Shown here piece after piece: positions 1-14,000 of a DNA stretch of 64,000 nt (position 1 is its first letter; every line of letters starts with the position of its first letter). The notes under the pieces were generated by a model, which did not search any database, was not told where the DNA came from, and saw only the letters and a list, made by a program, of their open reading frames with translations. This DNA is from Diphasiastrum complanatum (taxonomy: Eukaryota; Streptophyta; Lycopodiopsida; Lycopodiales; Lycopodiaceae): the NCBI GenBank assembly GCA_029204225.1, contig CM055100.1, positions 27,482,649-27,546,648 of the forward strand, in the 5' to 3' direction. A program made the position numbers and the translations under genes.

Positions 1-788
1 AAATAGGCTTCTAATTCAATCAACCAATCATCAATGCTGACTGAACTTAAATACAAGGCTGTAATGTACGATTTTAGATTGTATAATAGATGGAAATTGA
101 ATGTTTTGACTATAACGGTCCATCATTAGTATCAGATCAAGGATTGCAGGTGATTTGATAGGTCAAATTAACAATAGAACAAGACTTAAAATTTTGAAGA
201 AAGAAAACTAACAAAACTAGAGCTAGGAATCAGGAATTGTCACAACTTTTTGGATACTAATCCAAATGACCCCTGCCAAATGGATCAGATTAAAGCTAAG
301 ACAATGCTCTAAAATCCTATGAGAAGAAACTTGAAATAAAAACTCAGATCAAATTTGAAAAATTCAAATCAAGTGAAAGCGAAATTCTAGTCACCTATTT
401 TGACAGCTTTTGGAAAAAGTGCAATAACTTTTGCATCTCTTATCCACATGCCTTGAAAATTGGTGCAAATTAAAGCTAAAACAAAGCTCTACAAGCATAT
501 TAGATCAAATTAATAGTGAAAAACAAAATTGAATGTCAAAAACTGGTCTAAGCAGACCTAAAAATTTCAAACTTAAAAATTCGCAAAAAGAAAGCTACAA
601 AAACAATAAACTCATCAAATCTAATGGAATTCTCATAGAATCATCATGAATTTAGGATCTATGCTCTGATACCAAAAATTGTCATGTGCCAAATCCCAAA
701 CTAATAGCAATAGCAATGAAGTAAAGCTAGAAGCAAGAAGATAACAAGACATTCATGAATCATGGATCTATGCTCTGATACCAAGAAA
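1..788 (-). mobile_element. Leader of an antisense LTR retrotransposon with duplicated PBS/LTR tip
   Basis: Read on the minus strand, this follows the LTR at 789-1324. PBS complements GCTCTGATACCA (initiator-Met type) lie at 772-783 and 663-674. Between them, 680-758 repeats the end of the LTR, so the PBS-LTR boundary has been tandemly duplicated. The rest is A-rich untranslated leader with no coding similarity seen. The element runs off the left edge. Confidence 0.7.
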
Positions 789-1324
789 TGTCATGTGCCA
801 AATCTAAGCAATTAGCAATTACAATGGAAGTAAAACTAAGAGCAAGAAAAGTTCAAAGCATTCATGACAGCATATCAATAGAAATCTAGAAACAATGAGA
901 TCACAATGGATTTGCATTAGCAATGGAAGAAAGAGTACAATCAATGGAAATGGAGCATTGATTCATGTGGATAGGGCACATGAGACCTAACAATGGAGAT
1001 CCCTATGGCTCACATTCACAAGGAAGCAAGAAGCTCTCACTTGCAAATGAGCCAAAAGATTCACAAAATGATGTCTCTTGCCTAGTTATAGACAATGCTC
1101 TTACTTAACTTAACTTAACTATCTTGATGGATAGTTAGCCCTTGTTAAGTATTATTTACGCTAGATTGGGCCCTTGTTGGCCTATTATCCTTATTAATTA
1201 CTTTGGAGGGCCTAAAGAGGGAACCGCCTTGTTCTTCAGGCTAATAGCTCCTTTTGGGCCTACAAAGCTTACATTGGATATTATCTTGCATCTATAAGCA
1301 CTGATGTACTAAAAGTACATGACA
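789..1324 (-). mobile_element. LTR, minus orientation (family A)
   Basis: A 536-bp LTR reading TGTCATGTAC to GCACATGACA on the minus strand, flanked on its 3' side by a PBS at 772-783. It is the inverted counterpart of the LTR at 4261-4791, with most bases identical. Confidence 0.85.
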
Positions 1325-1930
1325 AGATGACTTTAAATAAAGTTGACGCCTGTTAAGACAAATCAAATGGACGATAACTATATTATTCTTTGGTATAAAA
1401 CACATGAGACATAAGGTGATGGGCCTAGATGCCTTGTAAGAGTCTTAGAATTGTACATTTTGAGAATAGCATTTTTGTATTCAATGTTTTTTTAAACAAT
1501 TGGAATGCAAATCATTTTGGAGAATCTAACATTTTTTCTTCCGTTGCACAAATTACATTCATTTTGTTGTTTTGTTGATAATTACTTGTGAGTGCCAAGT
1601 GTCTAACATACATGTACGTCATTCTCTTGGTAGAAAATATGCTCAAAGCATTTGAAGTCAATTTTTTTTCTTATAAGCTAGTTGCAAAAGTAGGAAATGC
1701 ACATCGGTGAATGATATCATGTCATCCACATATATTTTGCAATCTCTAATGGCTTCCTTCATATCAACATAGTATTGCTCATGTTTGTGGAAGAAAGTTG
1801 ACGGTGGGTTACCTATGTGTGAAATAGCATCTAAATTATTGCAAAATTGGATTTTGTCTAAGTATGTAAAGTTTGAATGTTCAAAACTTGAGTCACTAAT
1901 AGAGGTAAGAATCGCCTCCAACATGGTTCG

Positions 1931-3600
<1,670 letters not shown>

Positions 3601-3978
3601 CCTACTATATCGAGGTTCTATTTGAATCTCATTTTTGAGAAAAAGAAATGCTACAATATGAGGCAGTGGATTAAAGACTTACAAGAAGAAGAAGCCTTGG
3701 AGAATGTCAGAGCTGTAGTGGAAGTTCCTTCTGTACCTGTGATACCTACGGATTTACCTGATCCTTTGAATAAATCTCGTCAAAGGACTGATGTCAATAC
3801 CCAATTTCATCACCACGAAGAGCCATTTAAGATGACAGAACCATAGGTGTCACAAATAGAGCTGATCGTGAATGCTCTGTTTAGAAAGATGGATATCACA
3901 CTGGGAGAATTCTAAAGGTTGGTACCTCATGCTAAGGAAGTGTTAGCTGATTGATTGACCAATACCGATACCTCTTAC

Positions 3979-4243
3979 CAACAAGAACCACTATATTTTG
4001 CGGGATTTTAAGAAGCAAATGAAGTACTCAATGTAGGGGCCACCTAGAAAAGTGAACAAAAAAATATCACCTTACCACTTCAATATAAGTATTTTGATCG
4101 ACCAATACTGAGACCAAGAACCAACAAGAACCAATATATTGTGCGGGATTTTAAGAAGCAGATGAAGTACTCAATGTAGGGGCCACGAAGAAAAGTAAAC
4201 AATGGAATATCACCTTACCACTTCAACATAAGTATTTTGATCG
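3979..4243 (+). repeat. Tandem duplication (about 122-bp units) before the LTR
   Basis: Two similar units at about 3979-4100 and 4121-4243, each running from CAAGAACCA to TATTTTGATCGA. They lie just inside the 3' LTR, so the segment preceding the 3' LTR is duplicated. Confidence 0.8.
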
Positions 4244-4260
4244 AGAGGCAACTGTGATAT

Positions 4261-4791
4261 TGTCATGTACTTTTGGTACATCAGTGCTTATACATGCAAG
4301 ATAATATCCAATGTAAGCTTTGTAGGCCCAAAAGGAGCTATTAGCTTTAAGAACAAGGCAGTTCCCTCTTTAGGCCCTCCAAAGTAATTAATAAGGATAA
4401 TAGGCCAACAAGGGCCCAATCTAGTTTAAATAATACTTAACAAGGGCTAACTATCCCTCAAGATAGTTAAGTTAAGTTAAGTAAGAGCATTTTCTATAAC
4501 TAGGCAAGAGACATCATTTTGTGAATCTTTTGGCTCATTTGCAAGTGAGAGCTTCTAGCTTCCTTGTGAATGTGAGCCATAGGGATCTCCATTGCTAGGT
4601 CTCATGTGCCCTATCCACATGAATCAATGCTCCATTTCCATTGATTGTACTCTTTCTTCCATTGCTAATGCAATTCCATTGTGATCTCATTGTTTCCGAC
4701 TTTCTATTGATATGCTATCATGAATGCTTTGTACTTTTCTTGCTCTTAGCTTTACTTCCATTGTAATTGCTGATTGCTTAGATTTGGCACA
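4261..4791 (+). mobile_element. LTR, plus orientation (family A)
   Basis: Begins TGTCATGTAC and ends TTTGGCACA, missing the last few bases found in the inverted copy. It serves as the 3' LTR of the copia fragment to its left. The matching 5' LTR is not found in the same orientation; the only other copy (789-1324) is inverted. Confidence 0.83.
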
Positions 4792-7489
4792 ATCTTTAAA
4801 TCGGATAATGTGGATTGTAATATCAATAAGGGTGCCTTTGAAGAAGTTGGTATTGGGTTTGGTGAGTTGGAATTCAAGGTTTGCTTCATATTGAGATATG
4901 ATAAAATAAATTACTTTCTTAGTCTTAAAAGCAAGGCCCCTTACACATGCTCAATTTCGCCAAAATACCAAGGGGGCCAGTTGGGTAAGAAAAAAATTTC
5001 TTGCTACACCAGTGCATGCTTAAATTCTGCATGTTGTGCCATTGACATGCTTGAATTCCACGTGTCGTGCCATTGACATGCTGGTGCCTTATGCTTTTGG
5101 GTTAAGGTTTGCCTAGAATTGTGGTAGTATGTTGTTATTGCATTGATGTGTTCATTAAAACATAAATGGTTTTCTAGTTGATACATGCCTTCCCTTTCTA
5201 GAGATTAATCATTGAAAAATTAAAAGCAAAAAGAAAGCAAAGGTGGGGTTGGGGTATCTAGCAAGCGTCATTTTAGTGTCCTAGAAAGGTCTTAGAGAAG
5301 TGTGTGACATGAAATCGAAGCTAGGTGCTTCCTTTGCTTTTATTTCCTCATTATGTAAGAGTCCTTCCATGATGGCCTCCAAAGCTAATCACCTTCACAA
5401 CCTCATAGCTACCTTCTTATATATGTGTTTATAGATGATTTTAAACTCTTGATGTATTTACTAATTGTTGTAAACACTTTTGGAATTTTTTGGCTTGTAC
5501 ATTGATTTATTTTGAAAGATCTAAAATTTTGACCAGTACTAGAGAAAAATTAGCAATGTTTTATCAATTGGGGGGGATAATTTCCACTCAAGCTAAACAA
5601 AATATGATAAATTTTACGTAGATTATTTTAAGTTGTACAAATTTTTTTGGCACAACAACAAAGTGATCTATTAAAGTGGTTAATATTTTATAAGTAGTTC
5701 AAAAAATGTCCACCTGCCATAAAGGTTATGTAAAACTTTAATAAGAGAGCTTTTTAGTTTATGAATTGGGAAAATGGGAATTGTTTGGCAATATCTCTAA
5801 CATGTTAAATGCTCGTACATGAACTCTGTTGAAGTTGGTGGGAAGGTCACGCAAAAATCTATATCCTAGCATAAAGGTTGGTCATTGGTGAAGATTTAGC
5901 GTTGTTACGAAGTTTTTTTAATGAACTTTAATGGGCCATAAGACGATTAGGATATTTTCTTTATTCTTTATGGATGGATGCCAAGATTTATAATATGACG
6001 ACAAGAAAGGTCATGTTTTTTTCAAAATTTAGAATCTTTCTCATGGCTTTTTAATGGGCTCCTCCATAAAATAACAATAAAAAAAAAAGAACCACAAGGC
6101 AAATCTATAGGTGGAATAAGTGCTAACTAATTGCTTCAGATGCGATGGACCATAATTTAAAAGGTAACCAATTCTTTTGCAAAGAATAATTTTGTGCTAG
6201 GACAAACGTTAAAATGCTTGTCCATTCTATGAGCTCGATGCGTTGCACTCATGATACGAGAGATTTTTCTACTGTGACAAGGCTTGTGTCAACTGAATGT
6301 GGTTTAAATTAGCGAGTTGAAATGAGATGGGCCTTAAGAGGCTGATTCTTTTGCATTTACTCCTCTTATAAGATGAAGATTAGAAAGATGAGGAAATCCA
6401 TTGCAAAGTGTTCATTTCATTGCTAAAATAAATACTAGAATCCTGAGCAAATCTATGGAGGGAACGCAATGAACAATTTTTTTTTTTGGGGAGATGGGGG
6501 GGGGTGGGTGTGTGTGTGTTACTGGGCACTAGCGAAGTCTTAAATTTGAGTTGACATATTATCTCCAAAATTATTTTCATAAATTTTTCGAAAGACGTTA
6601 ACTTCCATAAAACCTATATGTACTTTTGGTTGTAGAAAAATTTATGTTTAGCATAATATTCATGATATTATAAACTTGAAAGTCATAGAATATACAGGAT
6701 TCACGAATCTCGTTTTGTTAATTTAAATAAAATTATACAAAATTTTGATGATGTCTATTTAGAACTATTCAATAGACCTATACGTTGAAGTTTATGGACA
6801 GAGTGATGTGAGGCTCCAGAAAACACTTGATACAATAAATCTTAACTTAATCATTATAAGTATATATTTAGTTAATCAAGGTAGCTGGATTTAACTCTTA
6901 TTTTTATCACCAGACTAGATATCTAAAATAGATAAGTGTATTTCTCGTCCGGATTGAGGGTGCAATCAAGGCACATCATCATCCAACGATCCAACAAACT
7001 TGAAATTTTTTTATCATCCATCATGATTATGGATGGACAATTCCGATCCAAAATACTTGGAATTTCTTATCATCCATCATGATTATGGTTGGATGATTCT
7101 GCATCGTTGGATGAGGGTGGGGGCCGTGCGTCCGTCGTCATCGGCTAAGGAATAAGCTATTCCATCTAAAACGAACTACAAAATTTAGTATTTGGAGGAT
7201 ATTTAGTGGCAAAAAGTTTAGTAACTTTTAGAAAAATTCGACAAGCATTAAAAAATATATAGGATATTAAAATGAAAATCAGCACAAAATACTTCCTTGG
7301 CGTGTCTTCCAAGCTTAGATGAAGGAGATCACATATATAGAAATCCTTTGAGTACAATGTGCCGAGCATTTTGGACCCTTTTGACACAAATGAAATCAAG
7401 GGGCTTCAAAATTCCAAACTAGCACAAGAGGTTGGGCATTAGATTTGGGGTTCATGAGGGATAAAGGCAAGGGGGCCCCTTCAAGGGCA
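4792..7489. other. Intergenic, no gene recognised
   Basis: AT-rich sequence with scattered short ORFs and no coding similarity I recognise. It contains a short T/G-rich run (6478-6520) and a direct repeat around CATCCATCATGATTATGG (about 7015-7035 and 7073-7093). Both lie upstream of the kinesin promoter. Confidence 0.6.
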
Positions 7490-7920
7490 AGGTGTGCCAC
7501 GTGGCGAGAATCCAAGTGGTTAGACGTAGTATGTGTCGTGCCTTTAAGTCCCATCGATTCTAACGGTGGCGGTTCGATGGAGACAAAAAGAGTGTCCGCA
7601 TGGGAATGCCACCGGCCGCCTCTTGTATTTTAATGACACGGTGGTAGGAGAAGCTCTCCACCGTTGGATCATAATCGAAACCGTTCAGATCTTGCCACGA
7701 TAGCATTGAGATAGTAGTTTGAAATATAGCCACGTGGCATGATACAACAGGGCGAATAACTATATCGCGCCGCTAATGACCAGCGGCGTTTGGACGCGCT
7801 GGTATGCCGTTCCCTTCCTCGCACCAAAATGGCAGCGGTTCGACCCGTTGGATCTCAGTCCAGTCGTTCAACATCTGCCACGTGCTTTCACCTAGGATTC
7901 GTGGCACGTGGCAGATATCC
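7490..7920 (+). promoter_or_regulatory. Presumed kinesin promoter with four G-boxes and AACGG cores
   Basis: CACGTG cores occur at about 7498, 7731, 7879 and 7905. The first two are ten-base palindromes, GCCACGTGGC (7496-7505 and 7729-7738). The last two form a perfect 13-nt inverted repeat (7873-7885 and 7904-7916). AACGG cores, the centre of the plant mitosis-specific MSA element, lie near 7562, 7662, 7682, 7807 and 7846; TCTAACGG and TCCAACGG match its 5' side. The motifs are seen directly. Regulation by bZIP/bHLH or MYB3R factors is inference, and the transcription start is unknown. Confidence 0.5.
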
Positions 7921-8021
7921 AAGTGATCGGGCTGAAAAGGTAGCGTGCTCTCAGGCCTTGGAATACCGAGCGGTCGCGGTAGTTGCAGACAAGACGCTGC
8001 GCTTAGACGCAGAAGAATGCC

Positions 8022-8023
<2 letters not shown>

Positions 8024-8082
<59 letters not shown>
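8024..8082. repeat. (CT)29 microsatellite in the presumed kinesin 5' leader
   Basis: An uninterrupted CT tract ending about 160 bp before the ATG at 8241. CT/GA tracts near plant transcription starts are common and can bind GAGA-binding (BBR/BPC) proteins. Long artificial ORFs across it on both strands are repeat artefacts. Confidence 0.9.
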
Positions 8083-8086
<4 letters not shown>

Positions 8087-8240
8087 CTCTGCTGTTATTT
8101 GTGCGAGCAAAAGAGGAGGCTGAATCTGCGAAAAGTAGCTGAATCAATCAAAAACAGAAGCTCATGCTTCTCTGTATGCTTCCTTGATCAGTCAGTAAAG
8201 TGTTTGAGCTCTGTGATTGCTTCATTTTGCTCTTTCGGCA

Positions 8241-8641
8241 ATGGCATCTTCATATCAGACTCCCAGGTCCAGAAGCAGCAGCCAATTGGGATCCAGAAGA
8301 GCAGCTCCTCCCAGCAATGCTAATAAGGCACACCCTCCTCTTCCATCCGCAGCTCCCTTGTCGCACAATTCTGGATTGAGCAGCTCAAGATTGTCTCTCC
8401 TACCTGCTTATCCCCCCCCTCCTCCTGCTGCTGCTGCTGGTGCAAAGTTTTCTACTCCCAGCAGAGGTCTCAAAGTGCGCATCAGCTCAGCATCATCGAT
8501 TTCATCTGATAGTCCCAGGGCTCCCTTGTCAGCAAGATCGGATGCTTCTTGCACAAGATCGGATATGTCCTGCGCCAGGTCGGCTTTGGACGTGAAACGA
8601 GCCGAGAATGTTGTGGTGACAGTCAGGTTTCGGCCTCTCAG
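8241..8641 (+). CDS. Kinesin exon 1: start codon, N-terminal extension, first motor strand
   Basis: ATG at 8241 opens [20 protein letters not shown]. The frame extends upstream to 8217 without another ATG. The exon ends with [10 protein letters not shown], the first beta strand of the motor, then a phase-2 GT donor at 8642. Codons are rich in Ser, Arg, Ala and Pro, including a run of five prolines followed by four alanines. Confidence 0.93.
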
Positions 8642-10027
8642 GTGGGCGGCAGTCATAATACTCAACCAAACTGATATCCTTCTCATTTTGTATCAAGACT
8701 GATCTGTTCAACCTAGAATTGTTGGATCTTTTTCTTCTACTTCGTGCATGAATTGGTAGGTTCTAAGTCATGAACTCACGTGAGTGGACTGATGGTCATG
8801 TTTGCTGTGGTGAATGCAGTGGACGGGAAATTCAACAAGGGGATGAAGTTGCATGGTATGCTGATGGAGACGTAACTGTTCGCAGCGAGTTTAATCCTTC
8901 AACTGCTTATGCTTATGGTAGGTGCTCGTTGTCCAGATTGTGGGCATGCTGAATTTAGAAACTGTTTATCCATGAAAAACTTGCAGAATTAATCAGACCC
9001 GAAGCTTAAATGGAGGAATGCAGCTGAAGCACGTGATCCATTTGCAAACAGTGGAGATACTTGGCAACCAGATACTTAGGACATCTTGAGGACCAGACAT
9101 ATGATATTATCAGATCATACAACTGAATACTTAAGTATGCTCCGCAAAGATGTTGCATAGAACCACAAAGGTCATGAGAATTGGTATGAAACAGCATCCA
9201 AAGGATTGAAATGTCAGTGGACAAAGAACAAGCCCATGATGAAATATGTCTTGTCCCGATTGAAAATTAAGAATTTGAAGATTCTTGATCTTTTTACCGC
9301 AGCAAGTTTCAGCGAGCAGGTTTTCGTTTTTTTGAAACAAATCTCTGCTCAGTAGTTTTCTTAGATCACCCAAAAAAAAAGTACCTGCAAGGCGTCTATT
9401 TTGGTTATTCTTATCCTGTTGCCGGATTGATCCAAACCAACTCACGACTAGTTCAGCAAGGTAGCCATGGATTTTAGACGTCTTCGGAACGAAGTTCTTC
9501 AAAACCTAGATTTCTTTGTGATCTTTTAAAATATCACTCCTATCCGCAAAGAAGGCTACTTGATAGAGAGGAGCTTGAGAGAGCAATCCTCTAAGAACTT
9601 CCAATCACGTTTTGGAATCTATGTAGGTGTGACTACACAAATTTATTACTGGTCTCGTCTAGATCTGAATGAGCATTTGCAAGCAAGTCATGTATCCACG
9701 TTGAACTAAGAAGCGAAATATTTGCATAGGGCATCCTTTAATCACTTTGAAAGTTATTGGGAAATACAAGGGCTCCTTTGTGTATATATCTTATACTTGC
9801 ATCATACACTCCGGAACTCAATCTGGATTATGTTCTAAAAATTAGGGTTTTTTGTTTTTGTTTTTTTGTGGGCAATATGGGTATTAGATTAAAGCTCCAA
9901 TTAAGGGCAGTACATTAATATAGATTGCCGAATGTTTTGGGTATAGGGTGGTCCAATTTAGGTGCACCAATTCCTACTGGATTCTGTTGAGGATAAAAAG
10001 TTAGAATGGCTTGTCGTGTAACAGCCA

Positions 10028-10084
<57 letters not shown>

Positions 10085-11035
10085 TGAGATCACAACAAAT
10101 CGAACTGAAACCATAAGAAACCATATCGACGCGTTGCAGAATCATATTGAACCATAAGAACACTGAATCATGGCTGAAATCATATTGAATCATGGGTGAA
10201 AATTTTCATCATGTTGACAAAAAGTGCATTAGAAGCACCTTACTCTAGGAACAGGAAACCAAAACTTTGAAAGAAAACAAATTAAAACTAGAAGCTGAGA
10301 AAGAATTTTGATTGAGAAGTTGTAAAGTGCAGCATAAGGATATTGGCAATCAACAAAATTTATGAGCTAACCATCGAAGTGTGTGGCCAATGACCCCTGT
10401 TATGATACCATTATACAGCCAAAAAATGGCAGTTAACACAAATGAAAAATAGCACTTAACACAAATAAAGGCCATAGATAAACATGTCGAAACACATGGC
10501 AAATCATGTAGGCTTGAGGTTTGCCATGTGGCAAGCCATGTAGGCCTACCATAGGCTTGTATGGCAAGCCAACTGGGCTCTGCCACGTAGGCTTGAGTGG
10601 ACGAGAGATATAGGTGGGCTCGAAAGTTGCCATGTGGCAAGCCACACGCCTACAATAGTGTTGTGGGGCAGGCCACATAGGCATGGCATAGGTCTGATGT
10701 CTGCCACGCAAGCATGTCACAGGCTACCACATAGGCTTGCCATAGGCTTGTGTGGCAAGCCAACCAAGCTTTGCCATGTAGGCTCGAGTGGACCTAGAGA
10801 GAGAGAGCTGGGGCTCGCAAGGTGGCAAGCCACATAGGCCTGTCATGAGACAAACCACGTAGGCTTGGGACTTGCCATGTGGCAAGCCACGTAGGCATAG
10901 GCTTGCGTGGCAGGTCATATAGGCATGACATAGGCTTGATGTTTGCCATGCAGGCATGTTGTTGCAGTCTGCCACATAGGCTTATGTGGCAAGCCAACTA
11001 AGCTATGCCACGTAGGTCCGCCATGCAGGCTTGAG

Positions 11036-11083
<48 letters not shown>

Positions 11084-14000
11084 GACTTTAACAATAGTTT
11101 TCTCTGATTAATCGGTCTCTTACATCAATGGTTGGATAAGTTGTAAGTTGCTGGTGTGTTTGTTTTTCAAGCAGCTATAGCAAATTAACTGAATGTTATA
11201 TATGTTGCTGCTGCATTGAACAGATAGAGTATTTGGGCCAGCAACGACTACAAGAAATGTCTACGATGTTGCGGCTCAACATGTCATCACTGGTGCTATG
11301 GAGGGTATAAATGGTAATTTGGATGGAACTTCTTCAAATTAACTTGCAATTGTCCTATCTGAGGCAAAATTGTGCGATATGGTTTTGAACTGGCAAATTG
11401 GGTGCATGCATGCAATATCTCACTCATATTTAAAAGTTAGAGCTAAAACTATTACAGCAATTAATGCATTTGCAGCCATTCATAAGGTTTTTCTATAGCT
11501 CAAAAATGAAGGCATGCCTTTATTTTGTTAAAGGCTGCAGTTTGTAGTCTTGACTCTTGAGTATGTATCATGAACTGAATGAAAATCTGTTTTTAAGCAT
11601 CTATCTTGAATCTATCAATTTTTGATACAACGTGTGAATTTTCTGATTAGCAACTATCAAATATCTCATGCCAATTATGAAAACTGATGCAAATTTCAAA
11701 GTATGTCTTCAAAACAATGTTTTCCCGGAACATTCACTGATAACATCCCCTGGGGACCATTCCAACTTATATCCCCCCTAGTATTTACATAAGTATTCAA
11801 ACTAGGAGATTTGTGGCTGCTATGGATGTCATTAATCGAACAACCACAGAACATATTTGTAATTGTTTTTTCAGGTACTGTGTTTGCTTATGGTGTCACA
11901 AGCAGTGGCAAGACACACACTATGCATGTGGGTAACTTTTTGAAAAGTATTCAGCATTCCGGCTTATACAAATTTGCAATACTAGGCATTAACTTTGACT
12001 GACTTAAACTATGTTCAGGAGTCATTGTGTGTAGAAAATAAGTTGAGTAACTCGTGGAATGTCTATATTTTTGCTTAGTCTTGAGGGTTCAAGATTAACT
12101 TGCAATAGAAAGTGCAAGGTTTTCTAATTTTGCCTGCTTTTGTTAACTGGTCTTGATTTGCAAATCTTCAAACAGCTTGTTTTGTGCCTGCATTCAGCAG
12201 GAAAAATTCTCAGTCTGCAGTTTTTTTTACAGGGAGTTCAAAAGTCTCCTGGCATCATACCAATTGCTGTGAAGGATGTCTTCAACATTATCCAAGATGT
12301 AAAGCCTTTGATTTGCTACTGTTGATGATTCTAAGGAGACCAGAAAATAAAACTATTATTTTCATCACAATGGCCAAAAAGACTAATCTAGCAGATATTT
12401 ACTTGATTCGTACTGTAATTTTTAGACTCTTATCTGGAATGTGAAAGTAGGGCTTTGTTAAGCTTTTGAAGATCATGTAAAAGCATATGGCTAGCAATAT
12501 TAACACGTCTGTCTGCAATTGACTGTAGATGCCGGGAAGAGAATTTCTTCTGCGCGTCTCTTACCTTGAAATTTACAATGAGGTATGCTTCAACCTGATC
12601 TTGTAAATTGCACACTTTTCAAAGATTTCAGTGACTAAATTTTCATGACTTCTAATATTGAGCTAAACCAGAACATGAAAGAGACGAGAAATTGTGAAGC
12701 TCTATTGTAGAAATGATGGGCCAAAACTTGTAAGTAGATTGTAAGAGGTGTTTCTTGAACCTCAAGAGGCACATGTCTTGGTTGGACATAATAAAAGGAT
12801 GATCCCTTTGTATAAGTGCATGCTCAATGATGGTGCATGATTCTTTTAAAGGGAAGCATGATCCTTCTTCTTATACCATTGTCTGGTGATCCATAGATGC
12901 TCTTGTGCATTCTGCAAGCGTAATCAAAAAACGATTCACATGTAAAACCTGGTGGCTGATCCATATAGAGTTCCTCTTCGAGTTCTCCATGTGGGAATGC
13001 AGTCTTCTCGTCCACAATGTGGATCTTCAGGTCATATGCTGTTGCATATGCGATCAATAAGCGTACAGAGGTATGCTTGACAACTGGCGAAAAGGTTTCG
13101 GTGTAGTCAAATTTCTGAGAGAAACCTTTGGCTACCAGCCTTGCTTTGTATCGTGTGTTGTGGTGTGTAAGCTGCGGTTTTCATGTGTAAGATTCCGTGC
13201 TCGTTGCAGAACTCGGCAAAACGTTTGGATACATATTCTCCGCCTTTGTCGGTTCTTAGCTGCTTCACCTTCTTCTCAGTCCATTTCTCGGCCCAGTTTA
13301 CAAACTCTGTAAACTTGTCAAGTGCCTCAGATTTGTTTTGAATGAAGTATACGGCAGCAAACTTGCTAAAGTCGTCAATAAATGTGATGTAGTATTTCGA
13401 ACCTCCAAGTGAGACTATGTCGAAAGGTTCGCAGATGTCAGAATGTATCATCTCCAAGAGTTTTGTTGTCTTGAACGAGTCTTTTGTGAAGGGTGTTCTT
13501 GACATCTTGCCTTTGTTACATGCTTCACATGACTTCAAACTGTTTGCATCTTTGATGCTTGCGCTGGTAAATACTCTGTTTTGACTTGCTCTGTGTCTTC
13601 TTGCTTCTTGGGTTCTGAAAGCAGTCTACTGCTGCATGACCCTTCTTATGACAATGTACACATTGAATGTTTGGATTTAACCAACATGCATCAACGGTAT
13701 GACCGTCTTTTCTGCATCTAACGCATAACTTCTTTTCACCACCTTGCGGTTTATGCTTGGTAGGTGCCTTTGATCTTCCTTCTTTGTCTGCATCCTTCTG
13801 CTGATTGTGGTTTGATCTTCGAGACGACTCCCTCTTAGCATTAGGCTTCTTCTTGCGTTGATCCGTGCTGCTATACAGAGCTTGATCAGACTCTTGTCTG
13901 TTATCGTACTGCTCTCTAGCTTCTACTTCCTCTGTGATCTCGGCTACTACCTTCTCAAGAGTCATAGCAGGATCCTTTGCTAACAGAGTGCATGTCGTTT

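Larger units (their letters stand above)
8918..11223 (+). other. Kinesin intron 2
   Basis: A 2.3-kb intron holding a (TC)25 tract at 10031-10081, a degenerate repeat cluster at 10500-11037 and an interrupted GA tract at 11038-11085. The rest has no recognised content. Confidence 0.85.

Noticed and set aside
7445-7633. Small ORF in the kinesin promoter
   Set aside because: No similarity to a known protein, overlaps G-box motifs, and codon context looks random.
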